From Epiperipatus broadwayi (lineage: Eukaryota; Onychophora; Udeonychophora; Euonychophora; Peripatidae): DNA of 64,000 bases. The DNA lies in the NCBI GenBank assembly GCA_028023455.1, contig JAQFVV010012422.1, forward strand, positions 9,026,337-9,090,336, read 5' to 3'. The notes beneath the pieces are model-generated. The model saw nothing but the letters and a program-made list of their open reading frames with translations. It was not told where the DNA came from and made no database searches. Positions 25,967-37,852 of this stretch are shown in pieces. The translations under genes and the position numbers were made by a program. Positions within the stretch are counted from its first letter, which is position 1; each line of letters begins with the position of its first letter.

Positions 25967-27563
25967 ATTATTAGCATATATATATATGTGGGTATGTACA
26001 GCATGTGTTTATTTATACTAGCACTTAATTAAAGAAGTCATGATAGATTATTGTGCTTTTTTATAGTGAATCAGTATGGCAAAGCAATGTAGAAAAGAAT
26101 TATTTATTTATACTAGTAAACAAGCATTAATATATTTTGTTATACGTTTTAAACTGAACAATAAAGTGTGATGCAATTTGAAACTAGGTAACTTGAAAAT
26201 GGCCTGATGTCAAGTTAAATAGCTAGGAAAATGATTACTATGACTTTTATTTTTTTATTAATGAAACAAACATAACAATAAGCAGTCACATCATTTTAAA
26301 AGGAAATGAAAATTGAGTGTACTGCGCAACGTAAATCATGGGCAGTATAAAAGCAAAATCTTTTAAAAAATTTTTTTCTTGAAAATAATATGTATGTTAT
26401 AATGAACTAAAATCAATTGAATTAAAATTTCGAATGCTGGAAAATGGAGCCTTTTGTTCGAAATTACAAGAGTTTTTAATCAAATACTGTAGTATAAAAC
26501 TTATCAAATTTAGCAGTAAGAGTTATAAAATGAAATTAATAGAATTTATATATTTTCGTAATAACTAGATAGTTTTCTGATCGTGAGTGGAAGAGTTATG
26601 GAATTTTTAAATCTCGTCAGAAAAAGAACATTGATTCTGCTAATAGTTAAAGAAAAATATGGAATAATTTATTTAACATACATAAAAATTCTTCAATATG
26701 AAAGTGTCATTTATGATTACAAATAGTTATATAATATTATTTTGAGATGCATATGGGGTGAACTGTCTGCTGTGGTGTTGACTGCTTTCTTTCCTAACAT
26801 GACTGCGTAAAACTTCCATTTTTCCTCTTAATTATTTCTTATTTTGCTTTAACTATTAACAGAATCAGTGTTCTTTTTCTGACGAGATTTAAAAATTCTA
26901 AAACTCGTCCACTCACGATCAGAAAACAATCTTGTTATTACGAAAATGTATCATTTCTATTAATTTCACTTTATAACTCCTCTTACAGCTAAATTTGATA
27001 ATGTTTTATACTACAGTACTTAATTAAAAACTCTTGTAACTTCGAATGAGAGGCTCCATTTTCCAGCATTAGAAATTTTAATTCAATTGATTTTAGTTCA
27101 TTATAACATACATATTATTTTCAAGAAGAAAAATTTTTAAAAGATTTTGCTTTTATACTGCCCATGATTTATGTCGTGTGGTACACTAAATTTTCATTCC
27201 TTTTAAAATGATGTGACTGCTTACTGTTATGTTTGTTTCATTAATAAAAAAATTAAATAGTAAAATCGTAGTTTAATTTTTATATTCAGTTTCCTAGCTA
27301 CTTAACTTGACATCAGGCCATTTCCAAGTTACCTAGTTGCAAATTGCATCACATTTTATTGTTCAGTTTAGAATGTATAACACAATATATTAATATTTGT
27401 TTACTGGTATATATAAATAATTCTTTTTTACATTGCTTTGCCGTACTAAATGATTCACTATAAAAAAACAATAATCTATCACGATTTCTTTAATTAAAAG
27501 GTAGTATAAATAAATACATGTGTTGAAATTTATATTATATGTGTGTGTGTGTGTGCTAATAAT
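25967..27563. mobile_element. Large foldback element, ~1.6 kb
   Basis: Left arm 25967-26680 and right arm about 26826-27563 are reverse complements along about 700 bp, with a spacer near 145 bp. Examples: AGAAAAAGAACATTGATTCT on the left against AGAATCAGTGTTCTTTTTCT on the right, and TCGTGAGTGGA against TCCACTCACGA. Outermost pairs are ATTATTAGC and GCTAATAAT, just outside TA/TG microsatellites. There is no coding potential. Arms differ by scattered substitutions, so the element is not brand new. A transcript of this intron could fold into a long RNA hairpin. Confidence 0.85.
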
Positions 27564-27589
27564 AATAGCAATAATAAAGTTAAGTCGTG

Positions 27590-28130
27590 CAACAAGATGT
27601 TGGTAGTGTTAGATCAGCACTTTAAACAAATTGAGAAGAAAATTGTCATAGTGGAGACAGGTACGGCACAGACAAGGCCAATATAGAAAGGTTGTGGAAA
27701 GCTCTACTGAAATGCGAGATCGTGTAGCTAGAATGAGATTGGTAATGCTCAAGTTTCAGCTGTGCCAAGGAATGCCAACCAGTGAATGAAACAAGCTGAG
27801 GTTGACCCAAGGATCCAGAGTAGTAGGAAAAAATGGGATGGTAGGAATCATCACTTAGAGATTGCCCTAAAGACCCTCAGAGAATAAGCAACCCTTGTGA
27901 AGAAACCTCTCTCCCACATCGCATACTGCCTGAGACAGAAGATTACCCTCCAAACTTTAGTTTAGAAGGTTTAATCCTAGATAGTTATCAAACCCACTCT
28001 GATGATCACGTACTGAACCTGTCCATAAACCTTACAGAAATTAGCAAGAGCACTTAACCACCCCACACAAGTGAAAGCTATTAACCAATTTGTCAAAGCT
28101 AAAGATATTTAAGGGATTTACCAACAACAC
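27590..28130. other. Unexplained block of more balanced composition
   Basis: About 540 bp clearly richer in G+C than the surroundings, without poly-A/T runs. Forward frames contain broken coding-like stretches, for example LPHRILPETEDYPPNFSLEG near 27900-27965 continuing open for some 45 codons. It lies directly beyond the 3' side of the - strand LINE debris. It could be a retrocopy or pseudogene, or part of an unrecognised element. I do not recognise it. Confidence 0.3.
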
Positions 28131-28139
28131 CCCTATTCA

Positions 28140-29660
28140 TATCTTTTAAACATTGTATCAGCACTATTGTATAATTTTCTTTTATTTTAATAAATGCTTT
28201 TTTTATTAATTTTAATACTCTCTATTCATCTTATTCTTTTTATAAAGATTTAAACAAAAAGTCAAATATAATATCTGTATATTTCTTTCATTCTTTATAC
28301 AATTTATCACAAACTTCTTTAAATATATTGAACTCCAAAAATAAATGTTCATTATGACACCCAACCACCCTTTCTTAAATATATAGAAATATAATTTTTA
28401 TCTATTAACTTTGCATATTTTTACAACCTACCCACACAATCCACTTAAATATTTTTATTAGTCTGTTTTTATTCATGTACTGTAATCATCTAAACATTTT
28501 CTTTATCTATAATTTTTATTTTAATACTTTTCTAGCCTACTCAAATAATCCAACTAAATAATATTTTCTCTCATATACTGTAATTATCCAAATAATTCTT
28601 AATTTGTTTTTAATTTTCTTTAAAAAAATTCATTCCATTTCAATTTTAATAGCATTATTTGCTGTCCACAATTCACCACTCAATATATATCTACCTACTT
28701 CTTTTTGAATTCTGTCAAAAATTTTCTTTAGTCCCTTAAATAATAAAAAGTGTTTCCAAATGACAATTCCATAATTTCTTTCAACTTATTTTAAATATTT
28801 TATATTTGTTATATGGAAGAGTTTTCATCAGTTCCATTCTACTTTTTGTTTCAATTCTAATTTTTCATTGTCCATATAATTTTTGCTCCATTTAACAGAG
28901 TATCTAATATTCTTCAACGGCTTCCATTCTTAAATTTTATTTTTACCATTAATTGCTAATATCTTAATTTATATTTTATCCATTTTTCCCCATTCTTTCT
29001 AATAACAATTTTGGATCTTGTATACTATTTGCAAAATATGTGCATAAATGAAAAAAAAAAGTACCATGTTATATATTCTCTTATGTCTTAATCCTACTCC
29101 TAATCTTTCACATCTCAATTTCTCATAAGAACAAAATAGTAAATATATTAAGTTTAGATTCATTTTTTATTTTTACACTCTTTTTTTATCTTACAAAACA
29201 GTCAATAATATACTTCAAATTCTGCCTTCACTATCTATATTCTCCATTTTATAAGTTACTCATATTTTTATAATACCTATTTATATTCTCTATTTTATAA
29301 TTTCATTAATATTACTCATTATCATTATTTTATATATATATTAATTTGTCAATATCTCTGCACAGGTATTCTTATTTTATTCTTTTACATTTTTCCCATT
29401 TCCAGTAGCTAAATATGCCATTTCTGAAATTCATTACTTTCTATTCAGTTTCAATTTAAATCATATATGTAACTTAAAATTTTTTTATAAAAATATCTAC
29501 CTTATTATTTTTACATCTGCTTATTGAAAATGTGTTACTTCTTCAACCTTTAAAATGTGTTTCTATTACTACTATAAACTTCTCTAAAAACCTTTTTTAT
29601 TTATCTATTTATATCTTTATCCTTTATACATTTATAAAACTTCTTTCTTCTCCTACATAC
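28140..29660 (-). mobile_element. Second, older LINE fragment related to the one at 16943-20930
   Basis: On the - strand, broken frames read ILSGELWTANNAIKIEMEWN (about 28630-28700), which aligns with AKKAIQEEMGWSSF of the better-preserved LINE. LGVGLRHKRIYNMV (about 29060-29110) corresponds to its LRQG block, and HNEHLFLEFNIFKEVCDKLY (about 28290-28360) to the C-terminal Cys/His region. Strong strand asymmetry (T/C on +) fits a purine-rich coding strand on -. No frame longer than about 40 codons survives. Confidence 0.55.
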
Positions 29661-29725
29661 CAATTAAGTGTGGAATATTAAACTCACAGCAAGTAAATAT
29701 TTCTTAAATGAAATCTATTCAATAA

Positions 29726-31119
29726 AAAACCCAGAACAAAATTGCTATTGTATAAGCTAATGGAGAAAAGTTATTTAGTCTCAAGATATTCAAAACTAAA
29801 AGTTATCCCTGTTTACATGTATTATAATCTCCTTACTTATATTATTTATTATAATAACAATCCATGAAAATATTTAATTCAACATAGGCAACTTTCTGAA
29901 GTTTAAAATATTATTTGCAGAATATCAAGAAAGATGTTCTTTCACATTCTCACGCCTATAAAAAATAGCTTTCTGGGTTTAAATCCAGTTAACAACTTGA
30001 GTTTGAAGTAGAGGACCTCTTTTGCTTCACTAAGAAACCCAGAACAAAAATATTATTGTATAGATCAGTGGTCTTCAACTACCGGGCCGTGGCCTGGTAC
30101 TGGGCTGCAGAAGTTGTCTGTCGGTCCGCAGCTAGACTGCAAGAAAGCTTATAACAACAAAATAATAAGATTTTAAACTTTTAATTAATATGAACAATTT
30201 TTATTTATTTTTTCATCACATTTATTAAAAAAAAAAGAAACTGAACAAAAATACCACAAAATCTAATCAATCATACATAAATTAATTTGTTTTTCTATTT
30301 ATCACAGATGTTTATGGGGGGGGTAGAAAGTTTTTTATTACACAAACTCCAGTTGTCTTTTGATAGCCAATCACGGCTGCTTGTCAGCGTTGTTAAAACA
30401 ATAAAATGTAACATGACTTTTTTTGATCTCTTAAATTTTTTCTACTCTCTCTTTTAATATTTCATTTTTAGTATTTTTTTTTGGCTTTAACTTTTTATTT
30501 TGGAAATCAATTTTTATTACCTTTTTTTAAAAATAAAAACGAAAAAATAAGTTCTGTTTCTAACTTTTGTAAAGTATTTCTCAATACACCCCCACCACCC
30601 CAAAATATAGTAAGATCAAAACTTTTGACTTTTTCAAGTTTCGTTTTCTTTTTTTTTTTTGTTTAAAAATACGCCCACTTTTTTTTGGCCTATAAGGCAA
30701 TATTTTTTGTAGGCTTTATTTGTATACCGTTAAAATACTAAAACTTTTATTTTTAAAACCAATTTCTGTTACCTTTTTTTAAAAATAAAAACGAACAAAA
30801 AATAACTTTGGTGTCTATCTTTTGTCTCAGTGTTGACAACGTATTTCTCAACCCCCCCCCCCCCAATAAAAATTTATCTGTAAACTTCTGCTGGTCCGCG
30901 AAATCTTATCCTTACTTTTACCGGTCTGCAGGTGTGAAAAGGTTGAAGACCACTGGTATAGATTAATGGAAAAAAAACTTGTTTAACCTCAGGATATTGT
31001 AATTGGTTTTTTGGCGACATCAAAAAGTAAAAAATACTTCTGTTTACATGGACATAATCTCTTGATTTCTATTCTTTATTAGAATTACAATCCATGAAAA
31101 TATTGAATTCAATATATAT
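29726..31119 (+). repeat. Direct duplication, second copy split by a hAT element
   Basis: Copy 1 (29726-29893) and copy 2 (30032-30065 plus 30956-31119) share AAACCCAGAACAAAA, TATTGTATA, TAATGGA, CTGTTTACATG and CAATCCATGAAAATATT in the same order. Copy 2 is interrupted at the matching TATTGTATAGAT point by the hAT at 30066-30955. Copy 1 therefore serves as a paralogous empty site. Confidence 0.8.
30066..30955. mobile_element. Non-autonomous hAT element (890 bp) with 8-bp target duplication
   Basis: Perfect inverted termini CAGTGGTCTTCAAC (30066 and, inverted, ending 30955) are flanked by exact 8-bp repeats GTATAGAT (30058-30065 and 30956-30963), diagnostic of the hAT superfamily. Subterminal regions are GC-rich (CCGGGCCGTGG; GGTCCGCG). 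There is no transposase. The interior contains an imperfect direct duplication (about 30480-30620 and 30735-30880), each half ending in a run of C. It would need an active hAT transposase in trans. Confidence 0.9.
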
Positions 31120-33380
31120 TGTAACGATCCGGAGAAGCTAGACTTAACGTAATCCGCACTACAGGACGCCACTAAGCATTTGAACCTAGAAAATTTATAA
31201 AGTAGGCAGATACATAAGTCAAAAAAAAAATTATATTGGTTGATTCCTGTCGTTAGCCCATTGTCACTAGCTCAGTGGAACAGCAGAGATTTATATTTTA
31301 TAATAAATTCTTATCTAAGAATATTTTTTAAAAAAAGAATAAAATAAGCCATTGCCAGTAATTAACATACAAACATTTATTTACGCACATATATATAAAA
31401 TTTAACATTATTATTTTAGTATGTTTACTTTAACATTTAACATTATTTTTAACTTTTATTTTAGATTTTAATTTACATTTTAATTTTTATACTATTATAA
31501 GTTCGCACAGATGGACTTATGAAAGTTTGTTTTATAATGTTGAGTATAGATCGGTTACATAGATTACACGGTTAAAAACATTTCAAAATAAACATAAACG
31601 ATCAAAATATAAAATCATTGGTGGAATTGCAGAGGGAAATTTATAAGAAGCCCAATAGCATTCATCATAAGATGCCACATAGACACCAATAACTTAAAAG
31701 ACATCCGAAATAAATACATCTTAGATACTCACCGTAAGGTATCAGTATTTACCGAATGTCTATATTTTGATCAAATATGAAAACCAAAAAAATAATTAAC
31801 CGGTAACGAACCCATGCAAGCGGCTATACCCAACTTAAATTTAATGCATTTTTAATTAGAGTGTCGAGTATGAATAGACTACATAGATTTGCATTTGAAA
31901 AGAAAATATTCTGTCCTTATTTAACGTTAGGCCAAAAGTTCGCAGTCAAACCAGCATCAATCCATCTGATATATTGATGTATTCAATGTAACACGAATAC
32001 GGCAACACAAAAATCATACTGCCAGGAATGTACCTCTGAACAGCAGGGTTAAGAGAAGAAATTGGTTCTCGCCCAGAACAGGAATGTGACGTCTGAGGGG
32101 GAAGAAGAACAATAAAAAAGAAAACTATAGGAAGGGACGGCGGTCCTTTTTGCCGACTTACGATCCCATCCGTAGGCAAAACGGAAGTGTGTGGCGTATA
32201 CAGCGATTCTGCCCGTAGCGAATCTTGTACTACATCTACTAATTACACCAATATATCCAATCCATTGACCTAATTTAACTACGAAACAAATAACCTAAGA
32301 TTACCCTCCCTTAATATAACTTTACAAATTTATATAGCCATTCACGCCCGACTTAAGTTTAACATTTACATAATTTAGTTTAATGAAAAACAGAAATCAT
32401 AATAAAAACTTAAAGAACAAAATAAATAAATGGAAATGATTTTACAAAAGAAATACATTAAATAAAATTACTTATTAATAAATTAAGTTGGTCAGATAGG
32501 ATTCTATTGCAATTATTTTAAATACGGAACAAGTTTTGGCATTAAAGTTCTTATTGTTTAGTATACTGGAGTTTTAGAAATATATTTAAAAGCTTAGAGT
32601 TCAAAAAGTTCTTACGATTTTAAAACGTTCCTTTTTATCCGTTGCTTGCCGTTTGAACGTGAATTCCCACGTCGTCCTAAAGAGATTGATATTCTGTTGG
32701 CTGTTTTATTTATTCATCCGGAGGTCTTTTACTTTAGCTGGTCCTCAATGTAGAAAACGATAGGTCATTTCTCTTTCTTAGCAGAACTGAAGGGATTGAA
32801 GAGTGCGTCTTTTCAATCCCTTCTCCTTCAACTCCGCACTAACACGTATCACCACCGTTATCACACATCTGTGTCTAATTTCTTTGCTCAACAAAATTTT
32901 ATTATCAAACTTTTTCTTTTATATGTAACTTTAGGATCCAATGGAAATTACGTCATCGATGATGATGATTCTTCCGTTGAGGTCCGATTCCCCGATGGAT
33001 CTCTTTCATTGGCCATTAGTTTCTATTGTTTTCCTATCTGACCGTTGCTTACACATTTAAAATGCCCGAGGGCTAGTTTACATTTAACTAATTAAAACAA
33101 TCATTTCCATTTTCTGATTAATTAATGTGTTTTCCAAACTTAAAGATATATTTTTATCTCTAAATCTTTTTGAGTTTTTGTTTTTAAAATACCTTTTTTA
33201 TTTTTAATAAAGTTTTATTTTAATAATTTTTTTCATCTGTGCGATTTTATATATATATGAGTTTAGTATAGAATTTTAATTTTCAATTTTTAATTCTTAA
33301 AAAAAAATTTATTTGCGAACTTTTAATTTTTTCATGTTTAATAATAAAAAACAATGTAACGTACATATGTGCCCGTTACA
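31120..33380. mobile_element. Probable solo LTR or LTR-like element, 2.26 kb
   Basis: The unit begins TGTAACGATCC and ends GCCCGTTACA, giving TG...CA termini with a 7-bp inverted repeat TGTAACG/CGTTACA. It is flanked by ATAT on both sides (31116-31119 and 33381-33384), fitting a 4-bp target duplication. It is less AT-rich than its surroundings. No gag or pol frame is seen, and no internal second copy of the ends, so a very long solo LTR or a non-coding LTR derivative fits best. In AT-rich DNA the ATAT duplication alone is weak evidence. Confidence 0.5.
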
Positions 33381-34039
33381 ATATATTGTATAGCATTTTA
33401 TTACTGGACAAGTTCATTCATTACAAATATTAAGTTATATCTATATGACTGATATTTACATTTTAGTTCTATTATCAAATAATATTAAAGATCAATGTGA
33501 ATCTAAAAAGTCCTATGTTAACTTTGATATCCTTGAGTGATGAAATTTGTTGAAAACTACTCTTCTCTGGCTAACCACTCTTGTTCTTATCTAACATTTT
33601 ATTAAATCTTCACCATAATAGGTTATGCCTTTTTCACTTCTCTTCTTTTATGAGCTTTAATATTCCCATAGGGTGTTGTTATATTCTTCAGTATTTAAAT
33701 AATTATTTTTAATTACAAATTAGTTTGTCTTAGCTAAGTTTAATCTATTTTTGTGTTCTAGTTTATTATTCTTATAGAATAAGTCTTATTACTTCATTCA
33801 CAGAATAAGTATTCATATGTATATCATGATCTTTATTTCACATACCCTTATTTTCTGAAGTTACGTATAATCTTTTAAATAAGTGGGTGATTTTCTGTTT
33901 TTTTTTTCTTTGTTCTGTAATTTATATATGGCTATTTTCATTACTTCATCAGCAAATATGCTTTATATATCTACACATTATTGAGTCTTTTTTTTTAAAC
34001 TTTTATTATTTGACATTGTTTTCTTTTACTTAATTTTTT

Positions 34040-35080
34040 TTACAACCCATCTCATCTAGATTGCATCAGGCTCTTCAAATTTTCTATTTCATCTAGTATT
34101 GATTTATCATTGGTTAAAGCATTGATAGTTTTCTAAATTTCTTTCTAGACATCTCAACTGAGGATTTTATCATAGTTGATAGCATGCTGTGTTTGGAAAA
34201 ATAATGCTGTAAATACTATTTTATGCACATTGCAGATTCCGACCATTTGTAATATTAAATTTATAGCTGCACTACTTTTCTAATCAGACCATTTGTTTCA
34301 GAATGAAATGGAGGTATTGGATTGTGTCTCACTCCGTATTCAATTAAAAACTCTTCTATTTTACAAGTAAATCTTATAACGTCTGAGAGAATGGTGTCAG
34401 GATTTACTTGACATGTAAGCATCTCATTAAGTTTAGTATTGTTTCTTCCATGTTTTTATTATGAGAAATTTGTATTCTGTCCACTTAGAGTTAAATTCTT
34501 AACAGTATCAAAAATAAATGATCCAGTAGGATTATGTGTACTCATCTTCATGGCTTTATTGCAGCTCGACTAATGATATATATATATATATATATATTGA
34601 GCCAGTAACATTATTTGACCTAGTTTACATTTTTTAATATATTCCTCTATTTGTATCTTTATGCCAGGTTAGCTCCATATCTTCAAAGCAAAGATTTGTC
34701 CCCAAATTGCACCTGTATGACCTTGATATAGTAGCTGTAATACCCTTTCTTGGCTTAGCATGGATAGCATTACCTTATTATCTGTTTATGATGAAATCTT
34801 CATATACAGAAACATTTTCTCTTTGTTCACCAAAGTTGGGTCATTATTTATTGATCAAATTTACAAGATTTTACATTTTCAGTCATTTGTGATATTTTGA
34901 CTATTTATTACTTAACAATTTAATTAATCCATATAAACCTTTGCTGTTTTTATTGTTATAGACTCATCATTATGTTGAGCCCTCAAAAGGGTATCTGCAT
35001 ATATTATACGTCTATTATTCTAATTCAGAATTACATATATGCTGATAGTAAAGTTTCTAAGCATATCATCTGAGGACTCA
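34040..35080 (-). pseudogene. Ty3/gypsy retrotransposon pol remnant (integrase region)
   Basis: Reading the - strand from right to left, about 34990-35080 gives ADTLLRAQHNDESI, a decayed ADALSR block at the end of RNase H. About 34620-34780 gives GAIWGQIFALKIWS and GIKIQIEEYIKKCKLGQ, the zinc-binding region before integrase. About 34330-34560 contains decayed GPF/VD blocks. About 34130-34400 reads FLIEYGVRHNPIPPFHSETN followed by GL, the integrase core with its PPxHxxTNGL signature, then FSKHSM..SSVEMSR (the TPHxTTxxSPxEL block). Many stops and shifts; gag, protease and LTRs were not found. Confidence 0.7.
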
Positions 35081-35449
35081 AATGATTAGGAGTTACTTAT
35101 TCTTGCAAAAAAATACTTCAATAATGGGTCATAATTTATATTAAGTGTTAAAAGATCACTCATACAAAGATTGCTGAAATTTCTTTATAATGGACACCAA
35201 TTTGGACACTTGTGTAAACAATTAATATTCAATGATTGGAATAGTCCAGCAGAGTATTACAACTAAAATAGCATCATCACAAATTTCAGACAAGCACTAA
35301 ATACTTGATATAGACCATGTGCTACATCAAACTTTAGTCTATTATGATAAATTGTTTAAAACTGAATAATGTAAAAATTCAATTAACTTCCCTAGGTAAA
35401 TATAAATTTGAAGGAGCTTTCCATAATGTTTTGTAATTAAAACTGCTAC

Positions 35450-36800
35450 TTCATTCCCAGAAAACTGAGAAAATTATTTAGATATGTTCTATTAAGAGAA
35501 GCAATAAATGCTCAAAAGTTTTTCAAGCATCAAATTTTGGATTCTATTGGTAATAGAGAATATTTGCTAAAAAATAAACTTGCTAATGGAATTCACTCAA
35601 AAATTGCCTCTAGAAGAAGCAGAAAAATTATGCCGAAGAATAAAAACACTCTAGAAACACTAAAACCCAAATCAAGCAATTCCTAAGGCAGAAGAAAACT
35701 TAGAATCTCTCAAACTAGACAAATATATAATCATTCTTTCTAGAGTTGTAATAGACACTATTGTTTAGAATAATAAAATAGAGTTCCTCGCTGTAGGACT
35801 ATACAAAATGATGGCTAAAAAGTCTACATCATTATATAAAACAAACTACAAGCATAACTCAAAAAGCATTACAGTAATTCATTGATTTAGAAAAAGTAAA
35901 TTAAAATATATCAGCAATTCACCATTTTAATAGTCTACCTAAAATCCATAAAAACTACTATCCATTAATATCTATTATTAGTTCCAGAGATTCATCTTGT
36001 TAAAACTTATAAGATTTTTTTAAAGGTTTTTAGTCCCTTGACGTACAAAATACAATCCTTTGTCAGGGATCTAAGTTCTTTGTGGAATTTGAAAAAACTG
36101 ACATTGATAAACTTTGATGCGGAAAGCTTCTTCACATATATGGCTTGTGATGAAATATTGTCTATTGTGAAGAAAAGATTAAATGATGATAATAGTTTAC
36201 TAGCTAGAACAACTTCCTGATGATATTATAATGGACGTGCAAGCATTTTGCATAATAACAACATGCATTCAATACAACACAGAATTCTTCAAAGAAAATC
36301 AAGGAATAGCTATGGATATTTGTATAGAAGAATTTAAAACAATTGCTGTAAATTCTATTCCATGTCCATTTAAAAATCTAACTTTGTTATGTCAATGATA
36401 CATTTGTTATATGAACACACAATGAAGTACTGATACAAACACTTTGAACCAATACCTGTAATGTACCCCTTTCAATTAAATTCCCAGTAGAATCAAAACA
36501 AAAACTGACATCCTTAAATATTCTTGAGACCAGATCCCCTCATTGTAAAATCAACATATATTGTATAGAAATCCTACACACACAGGAAAATCGTAAAATA
36601 TATATATCTGATCATGACAGAAACATCAAAAATAAAATTATACTATCACTATGGAACAGGTTGGAATTCAGTGATTTGGAAAAATAAAAGACCTACAAAG
36701 ATCAAATTCTCATGAAGAATGGTTTTATAATGCTTGGAAATCACTCGTTAACTTTGCTCTTAAGAAAATGTCGACCCTTAGAGATGAATATATCAAATTT
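35450..36800 (+). pseudogene. Penelope-like retroelement fragment, 5' and RT part
   Basis: About 35700-35810 reads ENLESLKLDKYIIILS, the block before RT. About 35930-36000 reads SLPKIHKNYYPL and SRDSSC, matching LPKIHK-x-PxRPI-S. The frame 36038-36220 gives YKIQSFVRDLSSLWNLKKLT then INFDAESFFT, the RT motif A region (FDVxSLFT in intact members). Then EGIAMDICIEEF-like residues and a ruined catalytic block. The GIY-YIG end is not seen here, complementary to the fragment at 2583. Numerous stops show it is long dead. Confidence 0.7.
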
Positions 36801-37852
36801 CTATTAATGGCTGTTGCCTTTGTCAAAATAGTCTAGTTGTTTAGAATGTCACATTAAATTCAATATGAAACTAAAGATCCTTGGTTCAAGTATTATCATT
36901 GGTGAAGCCAACAGTAGCTAAAGAAGTTTGGAGAATGATGTTATTCAAAATGTTATGTTATATACTAATTTTTATGTTGTTATTATCAGTTGAAAATATA
37001 TGAAAAGTTTAAAAAGGCATCTAATAATATTATGTAATGAAACTAAACCAACATATATTTACTATTAAAATACAATTATCACAAATCTTATTGACTATAA
37101 TTTTTGTCTTTGCTGGATAAACTCTTGACATATAAATTAGTGAATTACGAGAAAACTAATATTTTGGTCAGTTTATCGGATTATTAATTTTCTCAAAAGT
37201 AATTGTTCTTAATACCTCTTAAAGTATTTCTTAATTACTAGTTTTTTTTGAAAGCAATATATTAATATTTGTTGTTAGAAATATTCCTAAGAGATTTAAT
37301 AAAATAATAAGAAAAAAATTGAATATAACATTTAGAGTAATAATTTCCAGGATATTTCGAAGACTGCAGTTTTTCAATGAAAATGTTTATATGTTAAATT
37401 CTCTGGAGTGGAAAATATAAACCACATTAGAATGTAATAGTTTTGAAATTATGATAAGATTTGATAGAATTTTGTTTAATATGAATGTAAAAAAATAAGA
37501 AAAATTAAAATTTAAACAATGAAGAATTAAATAAGTTTTTGGGAGATGGGATGGAAGAGACGAAAAAAAATTGATATATATATAGGTAGGTATTAGTGTA
37601 TATACATAGTATATATATATTTAAATGTCTGCAAGTGATTTCAGATAAAGAGGAGATAATATTACACACATACAGTTTTTAGAAATAGGCCATTTTCAAG
37701 AAAATTGGGTATTTAAATGCTGTTCAACAGTATTTTATGCATGATTAATGTAGAAAACTTTCACTTTCTTTAAGAGCAAGCTATTTGTATGTCATTGCTT
37801 ACAAAAGTCAGTTATGCAGGGTAGTTCTTAACCCCTAATTCAGGTTTAATAT

